A stretch of 64,000 nucleotides of DNA, from assembly GCA_034667465.1 (NCBI GenBank), contig JAXDJV010000025.1:124001-188000 (forward strand). Direction: 5' to 3'. Both the position numbers and the translations under genes were made by a program. Shown here one piece after another: positions 1 through 7,867 of the stretch. The notes under the pieces are model-generated. The model saw only the letters and a program-made list of their open reading frames with translations, was not told where the DNA came from and did not search any database. Source of the DNA: JAOBAU01 sp034667465. Lineage in GTDB: Bacteria; Acidobacteriota; Thermoanaerobaculia; Gp7-AA8. Position 1 is the first letter of the stretch. Each line of letters opens with the position of its first letter.

Positions 1-746
1 AAGAAGACGCGCCGGAGCTGCTGCGCGAAGAGTTGTCGTCGCCGAAGTGGACGCCGCAAACGATCGCCATCAGCGGCGTGACTGACGCCTTTCAGCCGAT
101 CGAACGGAAGCTCGAGATCACGCGCCGCTGCCTCGGCGTCCTCGCCGAGTTCCGCAATCCGGTCGTCATCATCACCAAGAACCAGCTCGTCACGCGCGAC
201 GTCGATCATCTCGCCGAGCTCGCCGCGCACGGCGCCGTGTCGGTGAATGTGTCGGTCACGACGCTCGACGGAGAACTGGCGCGGACGATGGAGCCGCGCA
301 CCTCCTCGCCCGAACTGAGGCTGCGCGCAATCGAAACGCTGGCGAAAGCCGGCGTACCGGTCGGCGTGATGGTCGCGCCGGTCGTCCCGGCGATCACCGA
401 TCACGAGATGCCGAAGATTCTCGCCGCCGCGGCCGATGCCGGTGCGACCAGCGCCGGCTTCGTCGTTCTTCGTCTGCCGTGGGCGGTCGCGCCGCTTTTC
501 GAGAAGTGGCTCGACGAGCACTTCCCCGATCGCAAAGACAAAGTGCTCAACCGCGTCCGCGATCTGCGCGGCGGAAAGTTGTACGACGCGAAGTGGGGCG
601 TACGCGGAAGCGGAGAAGGGATTTTCGCGGAACAGTTCCGCGCGATCTTCGACATCACCTGCCGCAAGCTGCATCTCAACGAACGTCATTACGATCTCTC
701 CGCGGCAGCGTTCCGGCGTCGCGGGCGGCAGGCGGCGCTTTTCTGA
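1..746 (+). CDS. PA0069-family radical SAM protein, C-terminal part (runs off left edge)
   Basis: The frame is open from base 3, so the gene begins outside the window and about 248 residues of its C-terminus are seen. The segments VIITKNQLVTRD, SVTTLDGELARTMEPRTSSPELRL and PVVPAITDHE are typical of the PA0069 / spore-photoproduct-lyase-like radical SAM family. The CxxxCxxC cluster motif that would bind [4Fe-4S] and SAM lies in the missing N-terminal part, so chemistry cannot be confirmed here. The physiological substrate of the family is not established. It ends 61 bases before the next gene on the same strand, which has its own strong ribosome binding site. Confidence 0.85.
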   Translation, partial: EDAPELLREELSSPKWTPQTIAISGVTDAFQPIERKLEITRRCLGVLAEFRNPVVIITKNQLVTRDVDHLAELAAHGAVSVNVSVTTLDGELARTMEPRTSSPELRLRAIETLAKAGVPVGVMVAPVVPAITDHEMPKILAAAADAGATSAGFVVLRLPWAVAPLFEKWLDEHFPDRKDKVLNRVRDLRGGKLYDAKWGVRGSGEGIFAEQFRAIFDITCRKLHLNERHYDLSAAAFRRRGRQAALF

Positions 747-807
747 TCAAGGAGCCGGAGGCGGGGAAATGTCGCGGCTGCGTCCCTCCTTAATTCAGGA
801 GGAACAC

Positions 808-1641
808 ATGGCAAGACTTGTTTGTGCTCCGCGACCCATCACTCCGGAACAGATGATCGAAGCAGCGCGGCTCGCGCTGAAAATGAACCCGAACAATCAG
901 CCGCACAGCGTCGTCGTTGCGCGTGCGCTCAGCGGCAAACCGCCGCATCCCGCTCGCATCGCCGCAGTGATCGAGAAGAAATGGCGGTCGACCGGCGTGC
1001 GGCTCTCGGTGAAGTTCATGGACAAGCCGGAGACGGCGCTGCGGAAGAAGATCCTCTCGCACATGAACGCGTGGGGAAAAACGGCCAACGTCATCTTCAC
1101 CGAAACGAACGGCACCGGCCAGGTGCGCATCGCGCGGCTCGATACGCAGGCCGACGGCGGCTTCTGGTCCTACGTCGGCGTCGAGATCCTTGCGATTCCG
1201 GACAACGAGCCGACGCTGAATCTCGAAGGCTTCACGATGAGCACGATCGATTCGGAATTCAATCGCGTCGTTCGCCACGAAGCGGGCCACACGCTCGGCT
1301 TCCCGCACGAGCACATGCGCCGCGAGCTCGTCGACCGGATCGATGAGAAGAAAGCGATCGCGCATTTCGGAAGCACGCAGGGCTGGTCGCCGCAGGAAGT
1401 GAAGGAGCAGGTGCTGACGCCGATCGAAGAGTCGGCGCTGCTGCACACCGTGCACGCCGATCCGAAATCGATCATGTGCTACCAGATCCCCGGCTCGATC
1501 ACGAAGAGCGGCAAGCCGATTCTCGGCGGCACCGACATCGACGAAATCGACGCCGCGTTCGCCGCCTCGATCTATCCGAAGGCGATCGCGAAGAAGACGT
1601 CGACGATGAAGATCCCGAAACGCTCCCCCGGATTTGCATGA
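808..1641 (+). CDS. Astacin/metzincin-like zinc metalloprotease
   Basis: A 277-residue protein with an extended zinc site HEAGHTLGFPHEH at residues 157-169 (HExxHxxGFxHE, as in astacins and related metzincins) and a downstream Met-turn-like SIMCYQ at 221-226. These two elements together support a catalytic zincin fold. The start is set by a textbook AGGAGG at 797-802, five bases before ATG 808; an upstream in-frame extension exists but overlaps the radical SAM gene. No signal peptide is visible, which is unusual for an astacin-like protease, so it may be cytoplasmic or exported by an unrecognised route. Its stop lies just upstream of the Nudix gene start. Confidence 0.8.
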   Translation: MARLVCAPRPITPEQMIEAARLALKMNPNNQPHSVVVARALSGKPPHPARIAAVIEKKWRSTGVRLSVKFMDKPETALRKKILSHMNAWGKTANVIFTETNGTGQVRIARLDTQADGGFWSYVGVEILAIPDNEPTLNLEGFTMSTIDSEFNRVVRHEAGHTLGFPHEHMRRELVDRIDEKKAIAHFGSTQGWSPQEVKEQVLTPIEESALLHTVHADPKSIMCYQIPGSITKSGKPILGGTDIDEIDAAFAASIYPKAIAKKTSTMKIPKRSPGFA

Positions 1642-1669
1642 GGGAACGCGCATTGCTCTCATTGGCGGC

Positions 1670-2188
1670 ATGAGCGCAAGAAAAACGGAGTTCGAAGGAA
1701 AGCACGTCTTCATCTTCACGCGCGACGGATGGGAGTTCGTCGAGCGGAAGTCGGCGAAGGAAGCGGTGGCGGTCATCGCCGCGACTGACGACGGAAAGAT
1801 CGTGCTCACCGAACAGTACCGGCGGCCGGTCGATCGACGCGTCATCGACCTGCCTGCCGGCCTGATCGGCGACGAAGACGACAGCGACGCCGCGGCGACC
1901 GCGAAGAAGGAGCTCGAAGAGGAGACCGGCTATCGCTGCCGCGCCGTCGAACGGCTCGCCGGCGGTCCCAGCTCACCCGGCATTACATCGGAGATCGTCC
2001 ATCTCTACCGCGCCACCGGGCTGACGCGCGAAGGGGCGGGCGGCGGCGTGGGCGGCGAAGAGATCACCGTGCACGCGGTTCCGTTGCGTGACGCCGAGCA
2101 GTGGTTGCGCGACAAAGAAAAGGACGGCGTGCTCGTCGATTTGAAGGTTTGGTCGGCGCTGTATTTCGTGGGGAGGCATGGGGCATGA
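1670..2188 (+). CDS. Nudix hydrolase, ADP-ribose pyrophosphatase-like
   Basis: A 172-residue protein with the N-terminal beta sheet and EQYRRPVDRRVIDLPAGL segment of ADP-ribose pyrophosphatases, followed by a Nudix helix ending KELEEETGY, the catalytic REUxEExGU part. The spacing between PAGL and KELEEE is two residues longer than the consensus GX5EX7 box. It probably hydrolyses ADP-ribose or another nucleoside diphosphate derivative; the exact substrate is not readable. ATG 1670 is preferred; a TTG at 1634 in frame would add 12 residues and overlap the protease. The last codons (GRHGA, then TGA) lie in a short ATGAGGC-type repeat. Confidence 0.85.
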   Translation: MSARKTEFEGKHVFIFTRDGWEFVERKSAKEAVAVIAATDDGKIVLTEQYRRPVDRRVIDLPAGLIGDEDDSDAAATAKKELEEETGYRCRAVERLAGGPSSPGITSEIVHLYRATGLTREGAGGGVGGEEITVHAVPLRDAEQWLRDKEKDGVLVDLKVWSALYFVGRHGA

Positions 2189-2247
2189 GGCATGAGTTAT
2201 GAGTGCTTCGCTACGCGTCACTCATGCCTCATTACTCGTCCCTCATA
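2172..2247. repeat. ATGAGGC-type short repeat, copy between Nudix and quinone oxidoreductase genes
   Basis: A run of GGCATGAGG, CATGAGTTATGAG and then the opposite-strand form CTCATGCCTCATTACTCG and CCTCAT. It holds the stop codons of both convergent genes (TGA at 2186-2188 on plus; TGA read from 2245-2243 on minus). A related run lies at the other end of the oxidoreductase gene (3222-3245). The inverted arrangement could form a hairpin. Confidence 0.7.
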
Positions 2248-3226
2248 CCTTCAACACAATCTTCCCGAAGTGCTCCCCGCCCGCCATCCGGCGATGCGCA
2301 TCCGCAACCTGTTCGAGCGGAAACACGCGATCGATGACCGGCCGAATGCGACCCGCCGCGAGGTCGTCGCCGAAGCGCGCCATGAATGACGACACGATCT
2401 CCGCTTTCTCCGCGACCGGCCGTCCGCGCAGCGTCGAGCCGATGATCTGCTGACGCTTTGACAGGAGCGACGTCACGTCGATCTCCGCTTTCGACTCGCC
2501 GCCCATCGAGCCGATGATGACGACGCGTCCGCTGCGATTGAGCGCCTGGAGATCGCGCGGCAGATAACGCGCGCCGATGTGATCGAGGATCACGTCGACG
2601 CCTTTCGCTTTCTCGACCCACTCTTCTTCGCGATAGTTGATGGCGACGTCGGCGCCGTGCGCGAGGCAGCGCGCACATTTTTCGGCAGAGCCGGCGGTGA
2701 CGAGGACGCGAACGCCGGCGAGCTTCAGCAGCGTCGTCGCCGCGGTGCCGATGCCGCTCCCGCCGCCGTGAATGAGCGCGCTCTCGCCGCGCTGCACGCG
2801 CGCGAGCATGAAGAGGTTGAGCCACACTGTCAGAAAAACTTCGGGCAGCGCCGCCGCCTCTTCGTCGCTCAGCATATCGGGAACGCGCATCGCCGATCCC
2901 GCATCGACGACGGTTTCTTCCGCGTATCCGCCGCCCGGCAGCAGCGCCATGACGCGATCGCCGAGCTGCCAGCCGACGACGTCGACGCCGATTTCAGAAA
3001 CGACGCCGGCGCATTCCATGCCGAGGATTTCGGAAGCGCCTGGAGGCGGCGGGTAGTGACCCTGTCGCTGGAGCAGATCGGCGCGATTGAGCGCCGCGGC
3101 GCGGATGGCGATGCGCAGCTCGTGCGGCCCGAGCGGCGGCGAGGTGGTTTCACCGACTCGCATCACATCTTCGTCACCAAAGCGGTCGAGCAAAACGGCG
3201 CGCATGCGAACTTCTATATCACTCAT
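2243..3226 (-). CDS. Zinc-independent quinone oxidoreductase (MDR superfamily, PIG3-like)
   Basis: A 327-residue NAD(P)H-dependent medium-chain dehydrogenase/reductase. It has the quinone oxidoreductase signature ALNRADLLQRQGHYPPPPGASEI, the GVVSEIG segment and a Rossmann motif HGGGSGIGTAATTLLK at roughly residues 150-165; the zinc-binding cysteines of alcohol dehydrogenases are absent. The length is as expected for the family. It likely reduces quinones or conjugated enones in the cytoplasm using NADPH. ATG 3226 lies in the flanking ATGAGGC repeat; Met8 (position 3205) is an alternative start. Both the start and stop codons fall in copies of the same repeat type, which sets this gene apart from its neighbours. 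Confidence 0.88.
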   Translation of the reverse strand: MSDIEVRMRAVLLDRFGDEDVMRVGETTSPPLGPHELRIAIRAAALNRADLLQRQGHYPPPPGASEILGMECAGVVSEIGVDVVGWQLGDRVMALLPGGGYAEETVVDAGSAMRVPDMLSDEEAAALPEVFLTVWLNLFMLARVQRGESALIHGGGSGIGTAATTLLKLAGVRVLVTAGSAEKCARCLAHGADVAINYREEEWVEKAKGVDVILDHIGARYLPRDLQALNRSGRVVIIGSMGGESKAEIDVTSLLSKRQQIIGSTLRGRPVAEKAEIVSSFMARFGDDLAAGRIRPVIDRVFPLEQVADAHRRMAGGEHFGKIVLKV

Positions 3227-3245
3227 CCCTCATGCCTCATGCCTG
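3222..3245. repeat. ATGAGGC-type short repeat, copy upstream of quinone oxidoreductase
   Basis: The plus strand reads CACTCATCCCTCATGCCTCA followed by TGCC, i.e. tandem units of CTCATGC/CTCATCC. It is the counterpart of the run at 2172-2247 and contains the start codon of the minus-strand oxidoreductase. Confidence 0.65.
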
Positions 3246-3263
3246 TAGTAATGTTCGCCGGCC

Positions 3264-4196
3264 GTGACGGAAGTCAGCAACCTCGCAGTCTCCTGCGTCG
3301 GACTGAAAAAGCATTACTCCGATGTGAAAGCGGTCGACGGACTCGATCTCTCCGTCGGACTCGGCGAATGCTTTGGTCTCCTCGGGCCGAACGGCGCCGG
3401 CAAGACGACGACCATCGAAATCCTGGAAGGACTCACGCCGCGCGACTCCGGCGAAGTGTCGATCCTCAGCCGCACGTGGGAACACGATGAGCGCGAGTTG
3501 CGCGAGCGGATCGGCATCTCGCTGCAGGAAACGCAGCTCAGCGACAAGCTGACCGTCATCGAAACGCTCACGCTCTTTCGCTCGTTCTATCGCCGCGGGC
3601 ACGAGCCGGACGAACTGCTGCGCGACCTCTCGCTCGACGAGAAACGCAACGCGCGCGTCGGCAAACTTTCCGGCGGCCAGAAGCAGCGGCTCGCCGTCGC
3701 CTGCGCGCTCATCGGCAATCCCGACATTCTTTTCCTCGACGAGCCGACGACAGGTCTCGATCCGCAATCGCGTCTGCAGCTGTGGGACGTCGTGGCGCGC
3801 TTTCGCGCCGGCGGCGGCACGGTGCTGCTGACGACGCATTACATGGATGAAGCGGAGCGGCTCTGCGATCGCATCGCCATCGTCGATCACGGTCGTCTCA
3901 TCGCGCTCGGCACGCCGAAGGAACTCATCGCGAAACTCGATGCGCCGTACATCATCGAGTTCACCAGCGATCCGCATCTCGACGAGAACGAGATCCGCGC
4001 CGTCACCGGCTGCCGCGGCTGCACGCGGCGCGGCGACGCGTGGCAGTTACGCGTCGATTCGCTCGCGGTCGCGGTGCCGCAGTTGATGGGAGCGATCGAT
4101 GCCCGCGGCGCGAAGCTCGTCACGCTTTCCACGCACGCGGCGACGCTCGAAGATCTGTTCGTCTCGATGACCGGACGGGAGCTGCGCGATGCCTGA
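3264..4196 (+). CDS. ABC-2 type exporter, ATP-binding subunit
   Basis: A 310-residue ATPase with Walker A GPNGAGKTT (residues 41-49), Q-loop, signature LSGGQKQRLAVA (135-146), Walker B ILFLDEPTTGLD (155-166) and the H-loop TTHYMDEAERL. This is the DRA/CcmA-like class that pairs with ABC-2 permeases for drug, polymer or lipid export. GTG 3264 is the start that gives MTEVSNLAV; no in-frame ATG is near. It overlaps the permease gene by 8 bases, so the two are translationally coupled. The C-terminal 90 residues form the usual accessory domain. The transported substrate cannot be told from sequence. Confidence 0.93.
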   Translation: MTEVSNLAVSCVGLKKHYSDVKAVDGLDLSVGLGECFGLLGPNGAGKTTTIEILEGLTPRDSGEVSILSRTWEHDERELRERIGISLQETQLSDKLTVIETLTLFRSFYRRGHEPDELLRDLSLDEKRNARVGKLSGGQKQRLAVACALIGNPDILFLDEPTTGLDPQSRLQLWDVVARFRAGGGTVLLTTHYMDEAERLCDRIAIVDHGRLIALGTPKELIAKLDAPYIIEFTSDPHLDENEIRAVTGCRGCTRRGDAWQLRVDSLAVAVPQLMGAIDARGAKLVTLSTHAATLEDLFVSMTGRELRDA

Positions 4197-5226
4197 GCCG
4201 CGTTCGCCGATTGCCGAGCTCACGCTCGCGCGGATGCGCGAGTTCACGCGCGAGCCGGAAGCGATCTTCTGGGTGTTCGTCTTTCCGCTGCTGCTCGCGC
4301 TGTCGCTCGGCTTCGCGTTCCGCGAAAAACCGCCCGACAAAATTCCGATCGGCATCGTCGCCGGTCCGCATGCAAACGAACGGCTCGCAGCGCTGCGGAC
4401 GTCGCCGGTGCTGTTGCCGCGCATCGTCAGCGAAGAAGAAGGACGCCTCGCACTGCGTCGCGGAAAAATCTCGCTGCTCGTCACCGGCAATGCGACGCCG
4501 GTCTATCGCTTCGATCCGACGCGACCCGACGCGCGCGCTGGCCGCATCGAAGCCGACGACGCGCTGCAGACCGCGGCCGGACGCAAAAGCATTTTCAAAT
4601 CGACCGAAGAGCATGTGTCCGAGCGCGGCTCGCGCTATATCGACTTCCTCGTCCCCGGTCTCCTCGGCATGAATCTGATGGGCACCGGCATCTGGGGCGT
4701 GGCGTTCAGCGTCGTCAACGCGCGCATGCGCAAATTGCTCAAGCGTCTCGTCGCCACGCCGATGCGCAAACGCGACTACCTGCTCGCACACATCTTCTCG
4801 CGCATCGGATTCCTGATCATCGAGACGGTCGCGCTCGTGACCTTCGGCTGGCTCGTCTTCGGCGTTTCCGTCAACGGTTCGCTGGTGACGTTCTCGATCC
4901 TCTGCATCACCGGCGGCATCGCGTTCACCGGCATCGGATTGCTCATCGCGTCGCGCGCGCGGACCATCGAAGCGGTCAGCGGCATGGCGAACCTCATCAT
5001 GATGCCGATGTGGATTTGCTCCGGCGTCTTCTTCTCGTACGAACGTTTTCCTGAAGCGGTGAAGCCGTTCATCCGCCTGCTGCCGCTCACCGCGCTCAAC
5101 GACGCGCTGCGCCTCGTGATGAACGACGCCGCGTCGATCGCGAGCATCGCCCGGCAGCTGGTGATTCTCGCCGCGTGGGCGGTGCTCACCTTCCTCGTCG
5201 GCCTGAAGATCTTCCGCTGGCAGTGA
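4189..5226 (+). CDS. ABC-2 type exporter, permease subunit
   Basis: A 345-residue membrane protein with one N-terminal transmembrane segment (FWVFVFPLLLALSLGFAF), a large extracytoplasmic domain (about residues 45-155) and five further hydrophobic segments in the C-terminal half, the architecture of ABC-2 permeases with an extended first loop. The conserved region near VPGLLGMNLMGTGIWG supports this. It partners with the ATPase encoded immediately upstream. It ends 4 bases before the convergent outer-membrane gene, leaving no room for a separate terminator. Confidence 0.92.
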   Translation: MPEPRSPIAELTLARMREFTREPEAIFWVFVFPLLLALSLGFAFREKPPDKIPIGIVAGPHANERLAALRTSPVLLPRIVSEEEGRLALRRGKISLLVTGNATPVYRFDPTRPDARAGRIEADDALQTAAGRKSIFKSTEEHVSERGSRYIDFLVPGLLGMNLMGTGIWGVAFSVVNARMRKLLKRLVATPMRKRDYLLAHIFSRIGFLIIETVALVTFGWLVFGVSVNGSLVTFSILCITGGIAFTGIGLLIASRARTIEAVSGMANLIMMPMWICSGVFFSYERFPEAVKPFIRLLPLTALNDALRLVMNDAASIASIARQLVILAAWAVLTFLVGLKIFRWQ

Positions 5227-5230
5227 CGCG

Positions 5231-5923
5231 TCAGAAGCGGAACGACATCCCGATGTTCACTTCGCCCTGATACAGCTCGCGCGTGCGGACGGCTTCGCAG
5301 ACCGTGCAGCGATCGTCTGCGTTCGTCACCGAGGTGTAGAACCCGCGGCCTTCGATGCGAAGACCGACGTTGCGATTGATCGGCAGACGGACGCCGACAC
5401 CGGCCGATGCCGAGAAGCGATTGTCCGACGTCGCGCCGGCGACCTGCGGATCGAGATTCGCGATTCCGGCGCTGACGATCACGAACGGCTCGGCGTTGCG
5501 GCTCCGCGCAAACGGGATCTGCAGACCGGCGTGGTAGTACGTGACGTCGAAGTCGCCGAAGTTCGTCCCCGGCTCGAAGAGTCCGTTGTTGCCGGTCGTC
5601 AAATGCGTCGACTGATGATCGACCATCAGCTCGAGCTTGAGCGGGCTGCCGAGCGGAATGCCGAAGCTCACGCCGTAATTGAGCGAGCTGGCCAGCTCGA
5701 GGTCACGGCGAAAGAGATTGTTGTTGCTCGCGTAGATCGTGCCGCCGTAGCGATAGCCGGCGAACGGCGTGAGCTCGAACGAGTTGTCGTAGCGGCCGTA
5801 GCTGCGATTGTCACGATCCCGATCACGATCGCGATCGCCGCCGCGATTGCGCCAGCCGTCGTCCTGTGCGAAGAGTGATGCCGGGATCGTGATGAGTGCG
5901 AAGATAAGGATGAGTCTGCGCAT
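5231..5923 (-). CDS. Outer-membrane beta-barrel protein with an Arg-Asp repeat
   Basis: A 230-residue secreted protein. The signal peptide MRRLILIFALITIPASLFAQ is followed by a low-complexity GGDRDRDRDRDNRS stretch and then an alternating polar/hydrophobic pattern (FELTPFAGYRYGG and many similar strands) ending in MSFRF, a terminal Phe typical of outer-membrane barrels. It resembles small eight-stranded porin-like proteins (outer membrane protein beta-barrel domain). Function unknown. Two cysteines near the end (CTVC) may bind metal or form a disulfide. Confidence 0.75.
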   Translation of the reverse strand: MRRLILIFALITIPASLFAQDDGWRNRGGDRDRDRDRDNRSYGRYDNSFELTPFAGYRYGGTIYASNNNLFRRDLELASSLNYGVSFGIPLGSPLKLELMVDHQSTHLTTGNNGLFEPGTNFGDFDVTYYHAGLQIPFARSRNAEPFVIVSAGIANLDPQVAGATSDNRFSASAGVGVRLPINRNVGLRIEGRGFYTSVTNADDRCTVCEAVRTRELYQGEVNIGMSFRF

Positions 5924-6000
5924 TTCCGTCTGCCTCCGTTGGTCTGTTCGCGGCTTCTTTGCAGAAACGGAGCCGACGGCGGACGGTAGAATCGCCGGCC

Positions 6001-6744
6001 ATGAAAATCGCCACCTGGAACGTCAACGGGATTCGCGCGCGTCACGAACAATTTCTCGAATGGGTTACGACCGCGCAGCCGGACGTCGTCTGTCTGCAGG
6101 AATTGAAAGCGACAGTCGCGCAGGTGCCGGCGTCGATTTGCGAGCTCAACGGTTACTGGTGTTACTGGCACGGCGCCGCCGCCTATTCGGGCGTCGGTCT
6201 CCATCTGCGCCGCGATACGTTTCCTGAAGAGCCGCGCTTTTCAAATCCGGCGTTCGATCACGAAACGCGCATCGTTCAGGCGGACGTCGGCGATACGACG
6301 TACGCGTCGGTCTACGTCCCGAACGGCGGCAAGGACTACAACGCCAAGATCGCGTTCATGAACTCGCTCATCGATTACGCGGCGGCCATTCAAAGCGACG
6401 GACGAAAGCTCGTCATCTCCGGCGACTTCAACATCGCCCGCACCGACATGGATGTACATCCGAAAGAGCGAAAGCCGGTCATCGGTCAGCGACCCGAAGA
6501 GCGAGAGCTCCTCGAAAAGATGATCGGACACGGACTCGTCGACGTCGGCCGCACGCTCAATCCCGACGACGAGAATTACTTCACCTGGTGGGCGCCGTGG
6601 CGAAGCATGCGCCAGCGCAACATCGGCTGGCGCCTCGACTACGTATTCGCGAGCGAGTCGATCGCAAAGAGCGCGATCTCCTGTCCGTCGTACCGCGAGA
6701 TCGGGACAAGCGATCACGCGCCGGTCGTGGCGACGTTCGGGTAA
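6001..6744 (+). CDS. xth: Exodeoxyribonuclease III (AP endonuclease)
   Basis: A 247-residue EEP-family nuclease. Conserved blocks are MKIATWNVNGIRAR (metal-binding Asn), VVCLQELKA (catalytic Glu), SGDFNIARTDMDVH (Asp and Asn of the active site), WWAPWRSMRQRNIGWRLDYVF and the terminal GTSDHAPVVA (catalytic Asp-His). It cleaves DNA at abasic sites and removes 3' blocking groups in base-excision repair, cytoplasmic. Length matches the family. ATG 6001 is chosen because the protein starts exactly at the family's first strand. It converges on the GDSL gene with 4 bases between. Confidence 0.95.
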   Translation: MKIATWNVNGIRARHEQFLEWVTTAQPDVVCLQELKATVAQVPASICELNGYWCYWHGAAAYSGVGLHLRRDTFPEEPRFSNPAFDHETRIVQADVGDTTYASVYVPNGGKDYNAKIAFMNSLIDYAAAIQSDGRKLVISGDFNIARTDMDVHPKERKPVIGQRPEERELLEKMIGHGLVDVGRTLNPDDENYFTWWAPWRSMRQRNIGWRLDYVFASESIAKSAISCPSYREIGTSDHAPVVATFG

Positions 6745-6748
6745 ACGA

Positions 6749-7828
6749 TTACTGTCGTCCGCCGCGGTCGCCGGCGACGACCGTCGTCTGCATCGCTTTG
6801 AGAAACGCATCGGCGATGTGCGCGTGCCCGGTGTTGTTCGGATGAATGGTGTCCGAGTCGACATCGGTCGACAGAATGTAGGCACCGCCGGCATCGGCCA
6901 GCGTGACGTTCAATCCATCGCCGGCGAGCTCGCGCACGACTTCGCGGATCTTCCTGTTGTAGAGGCCGACCGCGGCATCGCTGCCGGCGCTGTACGTGCC
7001 GAGCCCGTACGCCGTCGTCGTCGGCATCCGCAAACAGTTGCCGACCCACACCTCCGGACCGGTCTTCGTCGAAGCGCCGCGATTTCCGGACATCCACATC
7101 AGGAAGACGTTCCCGCTCCCGCTCGTGACTTTCATCGTGACCTCGTGCGTCGTTTCGGTCTGGCCGTCGATGCGGACGACGAGCGGCGCGTACGCGGCAC
7201 CGCGCAGCGTCGCCTGCGCGTCATTACAGGAATACGTGCTGCCGAACTGTGTGCCGTCGACCCAGAGCGTGAACGTGCCGCCGCCGGTGCCGAGGCGAAT
7301 GGAGACGACGTAAATCACATCGCCATAAACGTGGGCGGTCGCCGTCGCGTTTGTCGTGCTCGAGAAGATACCGATGTTGTTCAGATACGCCGACGTCGTC
7401 AGATTGGTCCAGCCGCTGCTGAGGCTCTGACCGGTTTGGATCATCGAGCTCCGCGTCGCAAGCCAGATCAGCATCGCGCGAAGAGTGTCGGCGTACGTCG
7501 CCAGTCCGGTCGTCGACGATCCCCACGCGCGCATGTCGTTATAGCCGCTGAGCATGATCGTCTTCGTCGTGTCACTGACCGTCTGTTGCAGGACGGCGTC
7601 GATCTGGCCGCTGCTGTAGTCGGACGCCTGCGTACCGCTGTTCGCATGGTTGTCGAGAGTCCAGCCTTTCGCGGTGGCGACGACGGATGCGTATCCGTTC
7701 GACGACGGCGAAGCGCCGGTGCCGAGAGTGATGGAGTCACCGAACGCAAGCAGCGTTTGCGACTGCGCGAAAGCGGCGGGAGCGGAGAGGAGAGCGGTGG
7801 CGGCGACAGCTGCGAATAATTTACGCAT
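6749..7828 (-). CDS. Secreted SGNH/GDSL-type hydrolase
   Basis: A 359-residue protein with signal peptide MRKLFAAVAATALLSAPAAFAQ, a block I GDSITLG with nucleophile Ser at residue 32, a block III-like GYND segment, and the catalytic DSDTIHPNNTGH near the C-terminus. A roughly 130-residue insertion in the middle (about residues 130-260) looks like a beta-rich carbohydrate-binding or jelly-roll domain. The protein is probably an esterase acting on polysaccharide or lipid esters outside the cytoplasmic membrane. It lies upstream of nothing obviously related. Confidence 0.85.
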   Translation of the reverse strand: MRKLFAAVAATALLSAPAAFAQSQTLLAFGDSITLGTGASPSSNGYASVVATAKGWTLDNHANSGTQASDYSSGQIDAVLQQTVSDTTKTIMLSGYNDMRAWGSSTTGLATYADTLRAMLIWLATRSSMIQTGQSLSSGWTNLTTSAYLNNIGIFSSTTNATATAHVYGDVIYVVSIRLGTGGGTFTLWVDGTQFGSTYSCNDAQATLRGAAYAPLVVRIDGQTETTHEVTMKVTSGSGNVFLMWMSGNRGASTKTGPEVWVGNCLRMPTTTAYGLGTYSAGSDAAVGLYNRKIREVVRELAGDGLNVTLADAGGAYILSTDVDSDTIHPNNTGHAHIADAFLKAMQTTVVAGDRGGRQ

Positions 7829-7867
7829 CCGTCATTTTCGAGGATTTCCGCCAGGAAATCCAACCGG

